64,000 bases of DNA from Marsupella aquatica (lineage: Eukaryota > Marchantiophyta). The notes under the pieces are model-generated. The model did not search any database and was not told the origin of the DNA. It saw only the letters and a program-made list of their open reading frames with translations. Made by a program: the position numbers and the translations under genes. This document shows positions 10,169-20,470 of the stretch, piece by piece; the stretch's first letter is position 1, and each line of letters begins with the position of its first letter. Location of the stretch: assembly GCA_973895155.1 (NCBI GenBank), contig OZ316898.1:11222001-11286000 (forward strand), read 5' to 3'.

Positions 10169-11209
10169 ATGAGTGATTCGGAGGAATTTTTCGAAGACAT
10201 GGAACTTGAAGCACGAGGATCACCGCGGCGGTTTCAGGGGCAGAGAGAGGAGCAGGAGGAAGAGCACGTGACACCGATACCATCACCGGTGCGGCGTGTG
10301 GTGGAGGAAGCAGTACTACTACCGGAGCTCACGGTAGTGCCAAAGAAGAAGATGGGGACTTTCAAGCTTGGGGGACCCAAGTATGAAGTGACAAAGTATG
10401 ATGGGCGCTCTGACTACTTGCTATGGGAGAAGCAGGTGAAGGGAGTGCTCTATGCGTCAGGGATGGGCCAACTGCTGAGCCCTCGTGAAGACGATGTTGA
10501 TGAGAAACAATGGGACCGCATGCAGGAGCAGGGAGTGTGGTGTGTTACACTCTATCTCATGCCTCCCATCATCAAGCAGTTGGGTGCACATAAGGATTGC
10601 ATGTCCTTGTTTGCGGAATTGCAGAGCAAGTATCACCGCAAGGAGTTGTCGAACCGGCTCTACACTTCCTACAAACTCATGAGTTTCAGGATGAAGGAAT
10701 CCGGTACAAAGTTGCAAGACCATGTGGATGCTTTCAACGACATGGTCGTTGACTTGGAAAACCTTGGGGAGACTTTGAATGATGAGACGAAAGCTCTGCA
10801 GCTTCTTAGTTCATTGCCTCCATCTTACCAGTCCCTATCACGAGTGTTGTTGCATCGTGATAGGGATACCATTTCATATAATGACGTGGTAAGTTCTCTG
10901 CTTAGTGATGATCTTCAGCAGAAGATGCACATCACATCACAGCCTTCATCATCTGGTGCTGCCCTCAATGTTAACCGTGGGAGGGGTATGCAGCGACCAA
11001 CTGGGGACCGTAGAACCCAGTTTAGATCTAAATCCAGATCTAAGTCCAAGAGTAAATCCCCTCAGAGGAGGCAGGTGACATGTTGGAAGTGCAACCAAGT
11101 TGGACACTTCAAGCGAGACTGTAAGGGAAAGGCAGCGGAAACTTCATCGGCAAATGTGGCTAGGGCTGATGGAGAAGCTGATTTACTCAATGATGAGTAT
11201 GTTTTATGA
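10169..11209 (+). CDS. gag: Gag polyprotein region of the copia element
   Basis: A 346-codon frame opening with ATG after an acidic start. Residues about 70-250 match the UBN2/gag-polypeptide fold of Ty1/copia elements (KYDGRSDYLLWEKQVKGVL, then CMSLFAELQSKYHRK and LLSSLPPSYQSL). The C-terminal end has an Arg/Ser/Lys-rich stretch followed by a zinc knuckle CWKCNQVGHFKRDC (CX2CX4HX4C), which binds RNA in the virus-like particle. The frame ends at TGA (11207-11209), but pol continues in the same frame. In this family gag and pol are usually one continuous frame, so the TGA is probably an inactivating mutation. Confidence 0.9.
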   Translation: MSDSEEFFEDMELEARGSPRRFQGQREEQEEEHVTPIPSPVRRVVEEAVLLPELTVVPKKKMGTFKLGGPKYEVTKYDGRSDYLLWEKQVKGVLYASGMGQLLSPREDDVDEKQWDRMQEQGVWCVTLYLMPPIIKQLGAHKDCMSLFAELQSKYHRKELSNRLYTSYKLMSFRMKESGTKLQDHVDAFNDMVVDLENLGETLNDETKALQLLSSLPPSYQSLSRVLLHRDRDTISYNDVVSSLLSDDLQQKMHITSQPSSSGAALNVNRGRGMQRPTGDRRTQFRSKSRSKSKSKSPQRRQVTCWKCNQVGHFKRDCKGKAAETSSANVARADGEADLLNDEYVL

Positions 11210-13555
11210 AGCCGGGGGTATGCCCTATGCACGTCATCTAGGAGAGCAGATGATGTGTGGATTCTTGATTGTGCTTGCTCTTTTCATATTTGTTACATTC
11301 GTGAGTTTTTCAGTTCTTACTCTATTTCAAACGGTTTAGTTCTGATGGGAAATGATCACTCCTGTCAAATTGAGGGAATTGGGTCTGTGAAGATTCAAAT
11401 GTTTGATGGCGCTGTGCGCACAGTGTCCGGAGTCAGGTATGTACCTGGCATGCGTAAGAATCTGATTTCACTCGGTGTGTTGGATTCAAATGGTCATCAT
11501 TGGAGCGTTATTGATGGTGAACTTCAAGTCAGGTTGGGAGAGACAGTGATTTTGAAGGGGAGTAGACAAAAGAATTTGTATGTGTTACAGGGCAATACTG
11601 TATGTGGAGAGGCCAATGTAACCAAGTCTCACGAGGAGATGACTCAACTGTGGCATTCACGGCTAGGCCACATGAGTAAGAAGGGTTTGGCTATCTTACG
11701 GAAGAATGGACTCATTTCTGATTTGCAATCTTGTAAATTAGAGTTTTGTGAGCATTGCATTCTTGGAAAGCAGCATCGTCGTGCTTTTGGTGTTGGAACT
11801 CATCGTTCCAAAGCGGTTCTTGAGTACATACATAGTGACGTGTGGGGTCCATCCTCGACTCCCTCACACTCTGGAAAGTTGTACTATGTATCATTTATTG
11901 ATGATTACTCAAGATTTGTGTGGATTTATTTCATGACGCATAAGTCTGATGTCTTGTCCATTTTTAAGAAGTGGAAGGCCCAGGTGGAGAATCAGACTGG
12001 AAACACGATCAAGTGTTTGGATACAAGGGTGAAGAGTCCGAGGTCAGACAACGGCGGGGAGTACACTTCAATGGAATTTGAAGAGTACTGTTTAGAACAG
12101 GGGATAACTCGCCATCTCACCACAGTTTATACTCCACAGCAGAATGGTGTCGCTGAGAGGCTCAATCGGACACTGTTGGAGCGGTCACGGAGTATGTTGA
12201 GCCAATCAGGTTTACCACAAGAATTTTGGGCAGAAGCTGTCAATACCGCAGCTTATTTGGTAAATATTTCTCCTTCTAGTGCTATCAATTTCAAAACGCC
12301 GTTTGAGATGCGCTATAAGCGGCAAGCAGACTATCATGGCTTGGTAGTTTTTGGAAGTGATGCATATGCTCTCACACCGAAGCAGAATAGGACCAAGTTG
12401 GATCCTACCTCCAAGAAATGTGTTTTTCTTGGGTACCAGAGTGGTGTGAAAGCCTATAGGCTATGGGATCCTATTGCCTGTAAGCTCGTTGTCAGTAGGG
12501 ATGTTTCCTTCAATGAATCCAGATTATTGAAGGAGGGGGAGAATACTCAGGTCTCCCGTACTGACAAAGGAAAATCTCCTATCCCGGATCTCGTTGAGGG
12601 GGAGATTGGTTATGAGGTGCATGACCGGAGAGAAGGAGTTGCTCCAATTATGGAGCTGGTTCCTGTGCCAGAGGAACCAGAGGAGTTTGTTGATGCTGGT
12701 GAGCAGCAAGTGGATGCTGTTGAGCTTCAAATTGTACCAGCACACGCAGATCAACCGGAGTCATCGGCTAGAAGAACATATGGTCGCACTGTACGCGCTC
12801 CACCAAGGTATGGACAGTGGGTTGATTCATCTCAACTGCAAGAGGATGATTTTACAACTGATGATGAGGGTGATGCGTTAATTTTGGAAGAAGGGGAACC
12901 TTCTTCATTTCATGAGGCAAGTGCTTCAAAGGAGAAGCAGAAGTGGACTGCAGCAATGCAAACGGAGATGCAGTCACTAAAGGACAACAAAACTTGGGAG
13001 CTTGTTAAGTTGCCTAAGGGTCAGCAAGTGGTGGACAGCAAGTGGATTTACAAGTTAAAGGATAATTCCATAGGAGGTGGATCGAAGGTCTACAAGGCTA
13101 GATTGGTAGCAAAGGGATTCACACAAGAGAAAGGTGTGGATTACAATGAGGTCTTCTCACCAGTTGCTAAGTACTCTACAATACGACTATTGTGTGTACT
13201 TGTCGTAATGTTTGGTCTGCTGCTAGATCAGATGGATGTTGTCACAGCTTTCCTCTATGGCACATTGGAAGAGGTGATCTTCATGAGACAACCGCTAGGT
13301 TTTGTGAAGAGAGGACAGGAGGAATTGGTTTGCAGATTGCTAAAATCCTTGTATGGGTTGAAGCAGTCACCAAGACAGTGGAACAAGCGGTTTGACGATT
13401 GGATTCGGTCACAAGGTTTTCACAGAAGTGTATTTGACCCTTGTGTGTATTTGAAACCGGTAAAGAATGTTGTCTTTGGGTTCATTGTTTTAGTACTTTA
13501 TGTGGATGATATGCTAATTGCAGCCTTTAGATTTAGGGAAGGTTGGTCATGTTAG
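11210..13555 (+). pseudogene. pol: Pol region (protease, integrase, partial reverse transcriptase), inactivated
   Basis: It continues in the gag frame after the TGA and has no ATG of its own. Protease: the usual W-I-L-D-S-G active site reads WILDCACSFH, so Ser-Gly is replaced by Cys-Ala. Integrase: zinc-binding H-x-H / C-x-x-C region (HSRLGH ... CEHCILGK), then the catalytic core with HSDVWGP, FIDDYSRFVW, RSDNGGEY and PQQNGVAERLNRTLLE, so D, D and E are present. Reverse transcriptase: SKWIYKLK, KARLVAKGFTQ, DVVTAFLYG and YVDDMLIA. About ten residues after YVDD similarity stops and a TAG follows at 13553-13555. RNase H is absent. An insertion-like retroposon begins only about 40 bp downstream. 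Confidence 0.92.
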
Positions 13556-13582
13556 GAAAAGTCAATGACCCTAAGGGGAAAA

Positions 13583-13909
13583 ACCAAAGTGTGCACTGAT
13601 TTCCCTTAGGGCCTTTGTGGTGAGCTTGTTTTTGGGCTTTTGTGTTTCACTTGGCTTGGTGGCTGTCATGGGTTTGCCTGGGTCCTGGTCTTTGTTTGGT
13701 GTTGTTGGCTTGTTGCCATGTCCTCTCTGCTGCGGCTTGTTGGGAGCCGGCGCTCTCGCCTTGGGGGGGCTTTGGGTGCCCTCATTTCCGGGCTTGTTTT
13801 TCTCGTCCCGCTGGTTTTCACCACGGGTGTCGTTGAATTCAAAATGGGGCCCTGTCGCTTTCCCCAAAAAACCACAAAAAAACAATAAAAAATACCAATG
13901 TGTGCACTG
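13583..13909 (+). mobile_element. Retroposon insertion (about 295 bp) with target duplications
   Basis: Direct repeats accaa(a/t)gtgtgcactg at 13583-13598 and 13894-13909 (15 of 16 identical) flank a T/G-rich sequence ending in an A-rich tail (ccacaaaaaaacaataaaaa). This is the signature of target-primed reverse transcription by LINE machinery. The body (gggcttttgtgtttcactt and so on) lacks a clear tRNA-like head, so a 5'-truncated LINE 3' end or an unusual SINE are both possible. Open frames of 69-113 codons on both strands are low-complexity artefacts. Confidence 0.7.
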
Positions 13910-14624
13910 GCCTTACATCCCTACGTGCACATGGCTTAGATGTCACCCTTTTGGATGAGATTGCAGGCTGAAGCAATTTGGCCTGTTATGCAAAGTCTAG
14001 ATGGTGTACACCTTTGGGTCTCGTGAATAAACTTCAAATTTGTTTCCATAACTCCAAATCCATTGATGGGGTGCTAAGAGAGCCTTTGTTTGTTTTATGT
14101 GACCTCCATATTGAGCAAACAATCCTTACTCAAAGACAGAAAACACATGTGCAACATCTAACAAGCAATTCAAACAAGTATTCAACACAGGAGATACATG
14201 GGCCACATCACTAGAGGCTACATCAACAGGAATATACAAGGAGGTTTATTGGACTCTAAGCTCATTGACCATATCAAACCTCTATAAACTATGATCTCCC
14301 TATCTCTCAACTTCCCCCCGAATTATGAGCACAAGTTCCCCTCACTAATTAAGTCATGCTAGTGAACAAAGTTGTGGCATATCTAACCTTAACAAAATAC
14401 CTGATTACAATCTGGGATTACAGTTAGATAACTGCAGACATAAGAGTAAATGTATACATTACTAATGTTTGTCATGCAAGATAGTACCACGCCAATAACA
14501 GAATCAAATAAAACCAAAGCAAACCCTCTCCTCTTTGTAGGGGCAAGGGGAAAGAAAAACACAACCCACTCAATAGATGCTGAGCCGTCTACATCAAAAC
14601 CACAATACCTCACAGTTTGAAACC

Positions 14625-14667
<43 letters not shown>

Positions 14668-15490
14668 AACCCACAACAAAGCAAAGGTATAATTTGGAAA
14701 TGCTTTGGCACAAAGCTTGGCACAATCATCCTGTCCCTTGGGATAATAGAAAACTAGAAGTCACAAAACTAGTAGTGTCAACATCGGCAGGCAGAGTTTA
14801 TGCACTTTGAATGAAAATATCAAAAGTTCAAAATCAACAAGACTCTCCTCGTCATGCACCTTTAAATCTTGAAAATGGTAGTGTTGTGCTTCAAATAGAC
14901 ATGCTTCTGTCTTGCCCCTCCTATCAACGAAGCTATTGATAGTCTGGAACATCTAGATCATGGTGAGCCTCCATCAAAAGCTATGATACATGGTTGCGCC
15001 TTTTTATAGCATGGTCATCATAATTCAAATTTGCAGTGTCCCTTAAATGACCAACATAAAAAAATCTAACCACATAGAAGGAATAAAACCAAAAAACATT
15101 TCAGTGTGAATGAAAATGAAGTGCCCAAAGCAAGAAGGGATACAATTTAGTCAATTGAAGTGCACGATTTCCAAGCAAGAAGGGATCCAAATAGACAAAG
15201 GGGAAATGGAGAGGGCCTCTATCAATGCACTATGTTCAAGAAGACTTCCCTTTACAAACTCAGTAAAAAGTGTGAACCAATCCTAGCTCTTCATTAAAAT
15301 GTTTTTTTCCTGGCATCGTCAGATCCATCCCTACCCCTTTTAACATCAATTGCCTCATAGTCTGCCCGAGCTGCCTGTAGCCTACCCAAATCTGACCAAG
15401 ACAAGAATGTAATTTAAAGAATTGGATATTATCTTTAAATTTTGAAAAATTGAGTATAAATAAAATATATGAAATATTTATTTCTTTGAA
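13910..15490. other. Gene-free stretch with a (GA)n microsatellite
   Basis: AT-rich intergenic sequence. An AG dinucleotide tract covers about 14627-14664. The 96-codon minus-strand frame at 14389-14679 starts in that tract and is not credible. Confidence 0.5.
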
Positions 15491-15494
15491 AATT

Positions 15495-15521
15495 AATATA
15501 TATATATATATATATATATAT
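15495..15521. repeat. (TA)n microsatellite
   Basis: An uninterrupted run of alternating T and A of about 27 bases. Confidence 0.8.
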
Positions 15522-15589
15522 TCCTATCACTTGGTTGTGCTTGGACTCTATGATCCAGTGGCCGTTATCATGCATCTCCACAACATCTT

Positions 15590-16200
15590 TCCCTCACCTC
15601 GACACTTTTTCTCTCCTTAACATCTTTTTCTCTCATTGACATCTTTTTCACCTTGACATCTTTTCGTCACCTTAACATCTTTTAAGCAACACATGGGCAT
15701 CGAGCTACAAATAATAAAACATAGCTACCCAAAACTTGAAATGTAACCCTCATTTCTCAGAGAAAAGGCAGCCAAGCTATTCCGTTGCCCCAAGGGGTCT
15801 TGGCATCGGGGTGGCCAAAGCCAAGTAAGCTGCATGATATCTTCATTGGGCAATACAACATCTTTTCTCTTCACAACATCTTGGGCAACAGGATATCTTT
15901 TTTCTTCACGACATCTTGGGTGACACAACATCATTTTTCTTCATGACATCTTGGGCAATAGGACATTTTTTCTTTCACATCATCTTTTCTCTTCACAACA
16001 TCTTGGGTGACAAAACATATTTTTTTCTTCACAACATCTTGGGTGACACATTGTCTTTTTTCTTCATGGCATCTTGGGCGATAGGATATTTTTCCTTCAC
16101 AACATCTTTTGTCTTCACAACATCTTGGGTGACATAACATCTTTTTTCTTAACAACATCTTGGGCAACACAACATCTTTTGTCTTCACAACATCTTGTGT
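15590..16200. repeat. Minisatellite of 'cttcacaacatcttgggtgaca' units
   Basis: The word catcttggg recurs eight times between about 15875 and 16185, each preceded by ttcttcac(a/g)a and followed by (t/c)(g/a)aca, with an average spacing near 40 bp. Looser copies of acatctttt extend left to about 15590. The open frames crossing it on both strands are products of the repeat. It forms the left part of a structure whose mirror image (aaaagatgt words) lies at 17830-17960. Confidence 0.75.
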
Positions 16201-16531
16201 GCAATGCATGCCAGGTATTGAGCTAGTATCCATAGGTCTCCATATAATTGTGATGACCAGTAGTGACTACACCCACTACTGTCACTTTGCTTACAAAATA
16301 TTATGTAGAAGCCTAGTTATACTTGCTAGAAACATTGATTACTCTAGACTGCATTTGCACACTGTATTTTACGTTCCACTATCATTAAAATTGAGATTCT
16401 CTTTGTCGGAGATTGTATAGATTTTACTCTTCATTCATTGTCTCCATCTCTCTTGTTTCATCACCCATATTGTTTTTTAAATCTGTGAAACCAGAACGAT
16501 GTAGCTTGATCAAAAAGCGTAAATCATAGGC

Positions 16532-17565
16532 TGTTGGGGAGGTATATGCTTGATGGGCCCTCTTATGTAACTTTTTAGCCTGTTGGGCAAAATGTTTTAA
16601 CCTAATAGTTCCCTGCTACACTTTTGCATCAGTTGTTCTTCTAGCAGTCGCTCTAACCAAATTTTGCTTGATACAATGACCAACTATGTTTTCAAAAAAC
16701 TGTGGTCAACCATGACTGTAGCATTGAACTCTGCACCCAACCTTGCACGGTCTGGGCACGGTTGAAAACAGGTCAAAGGACATGGCCCCAGACACGGCTA
16801 GGGGAACCGTGGAATTGCGGCCACCGCTACCCAAACTTGCAAAGTGAAGACAATATGGATAATGTCTTTGGATTTGAACTACGAACACTACACAAACTGC
16901 AAAGTGAAGACAATATGGATTATGTCTTCAAATTTGAATTTCACGTGCTCCACACAAGGTTTTCTTTTACATCAGTTTGGAGGACATATGCGGCTGTTAT
17001 GATCCTGGTACTTCCACTAGCACTTTTCTGTCACTAGGCACTAGGCACTAGGCACTGGGCTTCAATCAACAACCTGAAGGTATCAACAAAACCCAAGCAT
17101 CAAGCATCAACAAAAGCCCAAGCATCGACAAAACCTGAGCGCTTCCCTCCCACAACACAAAGAATCAAAGAGCAAAAATTTTCAGGTAGCGGCAACAACC
17201 CCAAACCCCTCACACCACACAAATGTATAATACAGTATGTCTTCATGGCTAAACCTCCCCCCACCATATTTGGAACCCCGTCTCGACATGTTGTTTGCCG
17301 CTCGGTTGGGAGCACAGTTCACTATGGCGTGGACTGTGGTGGACCGGACGTAAATACGATGTGTGAAACACAGGGCTTGTTGTGGTCAACTACACAGTTT
17401 GGCACCTCACAAGAACAGTGAGTACAGCTCATGAAGATGGGGCCTATTAGATTTAAAAAGTTTTGTAGGGGCCTATGCCATAAGAAAAGTTTTGTAGGGG
17501 CCCAACAGGTAAGGAAGTTCCACCAAAGGGCCCATCAAGCATATATCTAGCTGCTGGGCCCAACA
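16532..17565. mobile_element. 1.03-kb non-autonomous element with imperfect terminal inverted repeats
   Basis: The left end (tgttgggg, then tatatgcttgatgggccct and agcctgttgggc) is mirrored at the right end (gcccaacag, then agggcccatcaagcatatat and gggcccaaca). The arms are about 60-70 bp with gaps. Inside is a 60-bp tandem duplication: gcaaagtgaagacaatatgg occurs at 16839 and 16899. An 8-bp unit (cactaggc) is also repeated about four times at 17033-17060. I see no transposase. The superfamily is uncertain. Confidence 0.6.
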
Positions 17566-17829
17566 ACATAGTAAGCTACTGGTAAACACTCTCATATGCG
17601 CAGTAGAATCTGGTGTCTATTTTGGATGCCTATAATGTTTGTGTTATAGTAAGTTGATATTTTCATTCAGATTTGTTGCAGTCCCCTTTCGTGATTATGG
17701 ATACTTGTGGAGTGTAGCTGCGTAGTACTTCACAACCAAAGGTTCAATTTCCATGGCTCAAGATACTCAATTCACAATATTGGTGATTTTTATTGTAACT
17801 AGCTCTTGAAATAGTTGTGCACATTTATA

Positions 17830-17960
17830 GAAGATGCCATTCTGTAAAATATATCATTGCGCAAAAGATGTGGTTGCACAAAAGATGTCATTCTGCAAAA
17901 AAGACGTTGACATTATGTAAAAGATATGTTGTTATGGAAAAGATTTTAAAGTGCAAAAGG
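17830..17960. repeat. Short tandem array of 'gcaaaagatgt' words
   Basis: gcgcaaaagatgt, gcacaaaagatgt, gcaaaaaagacgt, gtaaaagatat and ggaaaagatttt follow one another every 20-25 bp. The core is the reverse complement of the acatctttt words at 15590-16200, so the two arrays face each other across the element at 16532-17565. Confidence 0.55.
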
Positions 17961-19270
17961 TTGTGTGGAGGAAGTCATTGAAGAAAAAAAGTGCCTTGGA
18001 GGCAAGGTGAACTTTTGAGCCTATGTCCATGTATTGCACAATTATCATTGGTATTGTTTTTGGAGGGTTTCATGATTCATGTTGTGCTTGTGGTCAGGTT
18101 GTCACTACAGTTGTGTTGCGGGTTTTTGAGTCAATTGTCATTTTAAGTGGGTTGTCAAGGTAGGCATGTGATTGTTGCGGAGGTGTCATTATTGACTTCC
18201 AGCTGTGTCATCCGTTTAGTTATGTTATGGTTGTGGAAGTGTAATTTGGGTGCATGATTGTTAGTGCAAGAATGTTGTCATTTTAGTCATTGTCATTGTT
18301 GTGAAAGTGGTGATCTTGGGGAGGGAAAGCATGGGGAGGTTGGATGCAAGAGGGGTATGAATCACTTGAGGCAACATGGGGTCCAGGTAGGGTGAAAGAT
18401 GCTATATAGAGGGAGAATTTTTTACCTTTTTTTGTCTCCAGTTTTCCCCCCTCTCCCAAGCCCTACCTTCCTTTACTCTCCCTCTACCTCCCTTGCCCTT
18501 CCACTTCCTCAGTGCCTCCCTCCCTCCCCCTCCACCTTTTTCTTCCCTCCAATACCATCAAAAAGAGAATTTGTTTGAAAAGAAAAGACAAAATTAAACT
18601 TTAAAAAAATTAAAAACTCTTTTACAAGACCAAAAAGACAAAAACATTTCTCATGTCAATCTACTTCCCATTTATTTGCTCTATGCCAAAAACCTTCATC
18701 TCCGGTCAATCTTTTCGTTTAATGCTCCATGCCAAAAAACTATTCTGGCGACAGGACATAGTATAGCCAATCTCAATCATGTACTCTAGCTAGCACATGT
18801 CAGCGGGTACTCTAGCAAATGTACTATATCTTGTACCCTACTGTTAAATCTATGGGCACCCATTTCACTCTTTCCAATAGTCCCAAACAACCCTGGGCAA
18901 AATCTGACTGCAGGATAATGTTTCCTCCTTTTTCAGTTCTGTAAATGGACTGTGAGAGGAATTGGCAAGATCCTTTACTATCGTGGTTCATTCAATTTTT
19001 TCTTATGTTTGTTACTCCTTTCTAGCGGTGTAGACCAGGGATATGACGTTGATACGGTTTTCAAAAGTCAAGCTGCCAGGAAAAAAATTTAAATGAAGAT
19101 TTCTAAGTGCCTTATGCTTGATTTCCCCACCACACAAGAAAAGTGATTCTCAATGCCTCTATGCATCTTGGCAATGCTTTTGGGTCTTGAAGAATACTTC
19201 ACTCATTCCTATGAACCTTTTCCCAATCTCCTGTGAGTATCCTTAAACAATTGGGTGTTAGGTGAAGTTA
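17961..19270. other. No recognisable gene
   Basis: Intergenic sequence with a T/C-rich stretch at about 18420-18560. No coding signal. Confidence 0.45.
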
Positions 19271-19446
19271 GAGAGATATGCTTAGTAGACCCCCTTCTGG
19301 AAAAAGTTTGCTTAATCAACCCCCTCGATACTTTTCTCCAATCTGGACCGTTGATGGACCCTTTGATCTCAGATCTGGACTGTTGATAAACCTCAGGGGG
19401 TCGATCAAGTAACAACTTTCATTTTGGAGGTTGATCAAGCAAATAC
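19271..19446. mobile_element. 176-bp palindromic MITE, copy 1
   Basis: The element reads almost the same on both strands. It contains gcttagtagaccccc and gcttaatcaacccc facing one way, and gggggtcgatcaagta and ggaggttgatcaagcaaa facing the other. A second copy in opposite orientation and of the same length lies at 45618-45793. It is too short to code for anything. The overlapping minus-strand frames here (19209-19501) come from the palindrome. Confidence 0.75.
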
Positions 19447-20109
19447 GTGAAGTTACATAACTTAATCTCTCTGTGGCATATAGAGGAATGCTTCCAAGCA
19501 TCCAATGTTGTTGAACACAACCCGGATGGAATCACATGGATACCGTATATGAATATGTAGGAAAAACACTAGAAAAGTAAACCACTTTATTAAAAGATAA
19601 AATTTAGCTTTTTTGAGAGCCCATAAGGGTTTCAAAGATGGGATGTCATAGGGGCATCTTGAATTTCCAATTAACAAGAGAAGGTGCTACTAAAATTTGA
19701 TGTTAATTTAGTGCTAGTTTTCCAAAAAAGCAAACACGTAAGGGATGGCCTTACAATCTTGAGTCATAAAATTCAATCTAGCTAGCATTATAGTGGCTAC
19801 ACTTCAATGTACTCCAAACACTTTGACACAGAATTCCAGTTTCTGCACTGGTAAAAGCACTGAGGTACAAACATATCTTGTATAGCACACATGTTCAATA
19901 TGTCTCTTGCCACCACTAAAGGCACAACGTTGGTGAAAGGGCACCCCCTTTTATATGGATTTTCTGCACGTAAGTTTTCTGGCGCAAGTAATGTCCAATA
20001 AAGTGTTACTCATTATAGTGTTACTCATTGCAGAAAAAAATAATAAATGATCATTTAAACAAGTACTCATTTTATGTTTTGGATAAAAATATAGATGGGT
20101 AAATTTAAA
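19447..20109. other. No recognisable gene
   Basis: AT-rich intergenic sequence; nothing supported. Confidence 0.45.
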
Positions 20110-20470
20110 TTGTTGTTGAAAGGGCGAAGGTGTGCAGGTTTATTCCGGAGGCTGCTGTGGGGGAGACCAGGAGGGCACATAGAACAACAACCCAAGAGAA
20201 AACCCTGAGGGTCCAAAGCGCGCCGAAATGGATCTCTGAAGAAATGGAAAGCACCCAAAGAAGAATACACAAACTTTTTACAGAAAATGATCAAACAGAG
20301 TACAAAAGAACAAACAAAAGAGGGTCCAAATGGACAAATCCAAACGTAGTGAGCAATAGGGAACCCCTTAAAACCATGAAAGAGGAACTAAAACTAAGAA
20401 GTGAGCACTAGGGAACCCATAAAAATCAAGAAAGAGGAACTAAAACAAACCCAAAGAACCCAGGAACACC
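20110..20470 (-). mobile_element. Probable retroposon remnant, minus orientation
   Basis: Read on the minus strand this is a T-rich sequence that ends with ggaataaacctgcacacc at about 20135-20150, an AATAAA-like 3' end like those of the insertions at 38025 and 42219. Near its other end it carries a 52-bp tandem duplication (gtgagca(a/c)tagggaaccc at 20349 and 20401). I found no clear target duplication. Confidence 0.4.

Larger units (their letters stand above)
8598..13555 (+). mobile_element. Ty1/copia LTR retrotransposon, 3'-truncated
   Basis: The order is 5' LTR (8598-9016), primer-binding site (9019-9030), untranslated leader, gag (10169-11209), then protease, integrase and reverse transcriptase to 13555. 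The protease-integrase-RT order is that of Ty1/copia. The element stops just after the YVDD motif of the reverse transcriptase: the rest of RT, RNase H, the polypurine tract and the 3' LTR are missing. The coding part is also broken by an in-frame TGA and a changed protease site, so it cannot move by itself. Confidence 0.93.

Noticed and set aside
13617-13958. 113-codon open frame in the retroposon
   Set aside because: It lies inside a sequence bounded by target duplications and an A-rich tail, and overlapping frames on both strands show that it reflects composition only.
15931-16233. 100-codon minus-strand open frame
   Set aside because: It is produced by the 40-bp minisatellite and its translation is merely repetitive.
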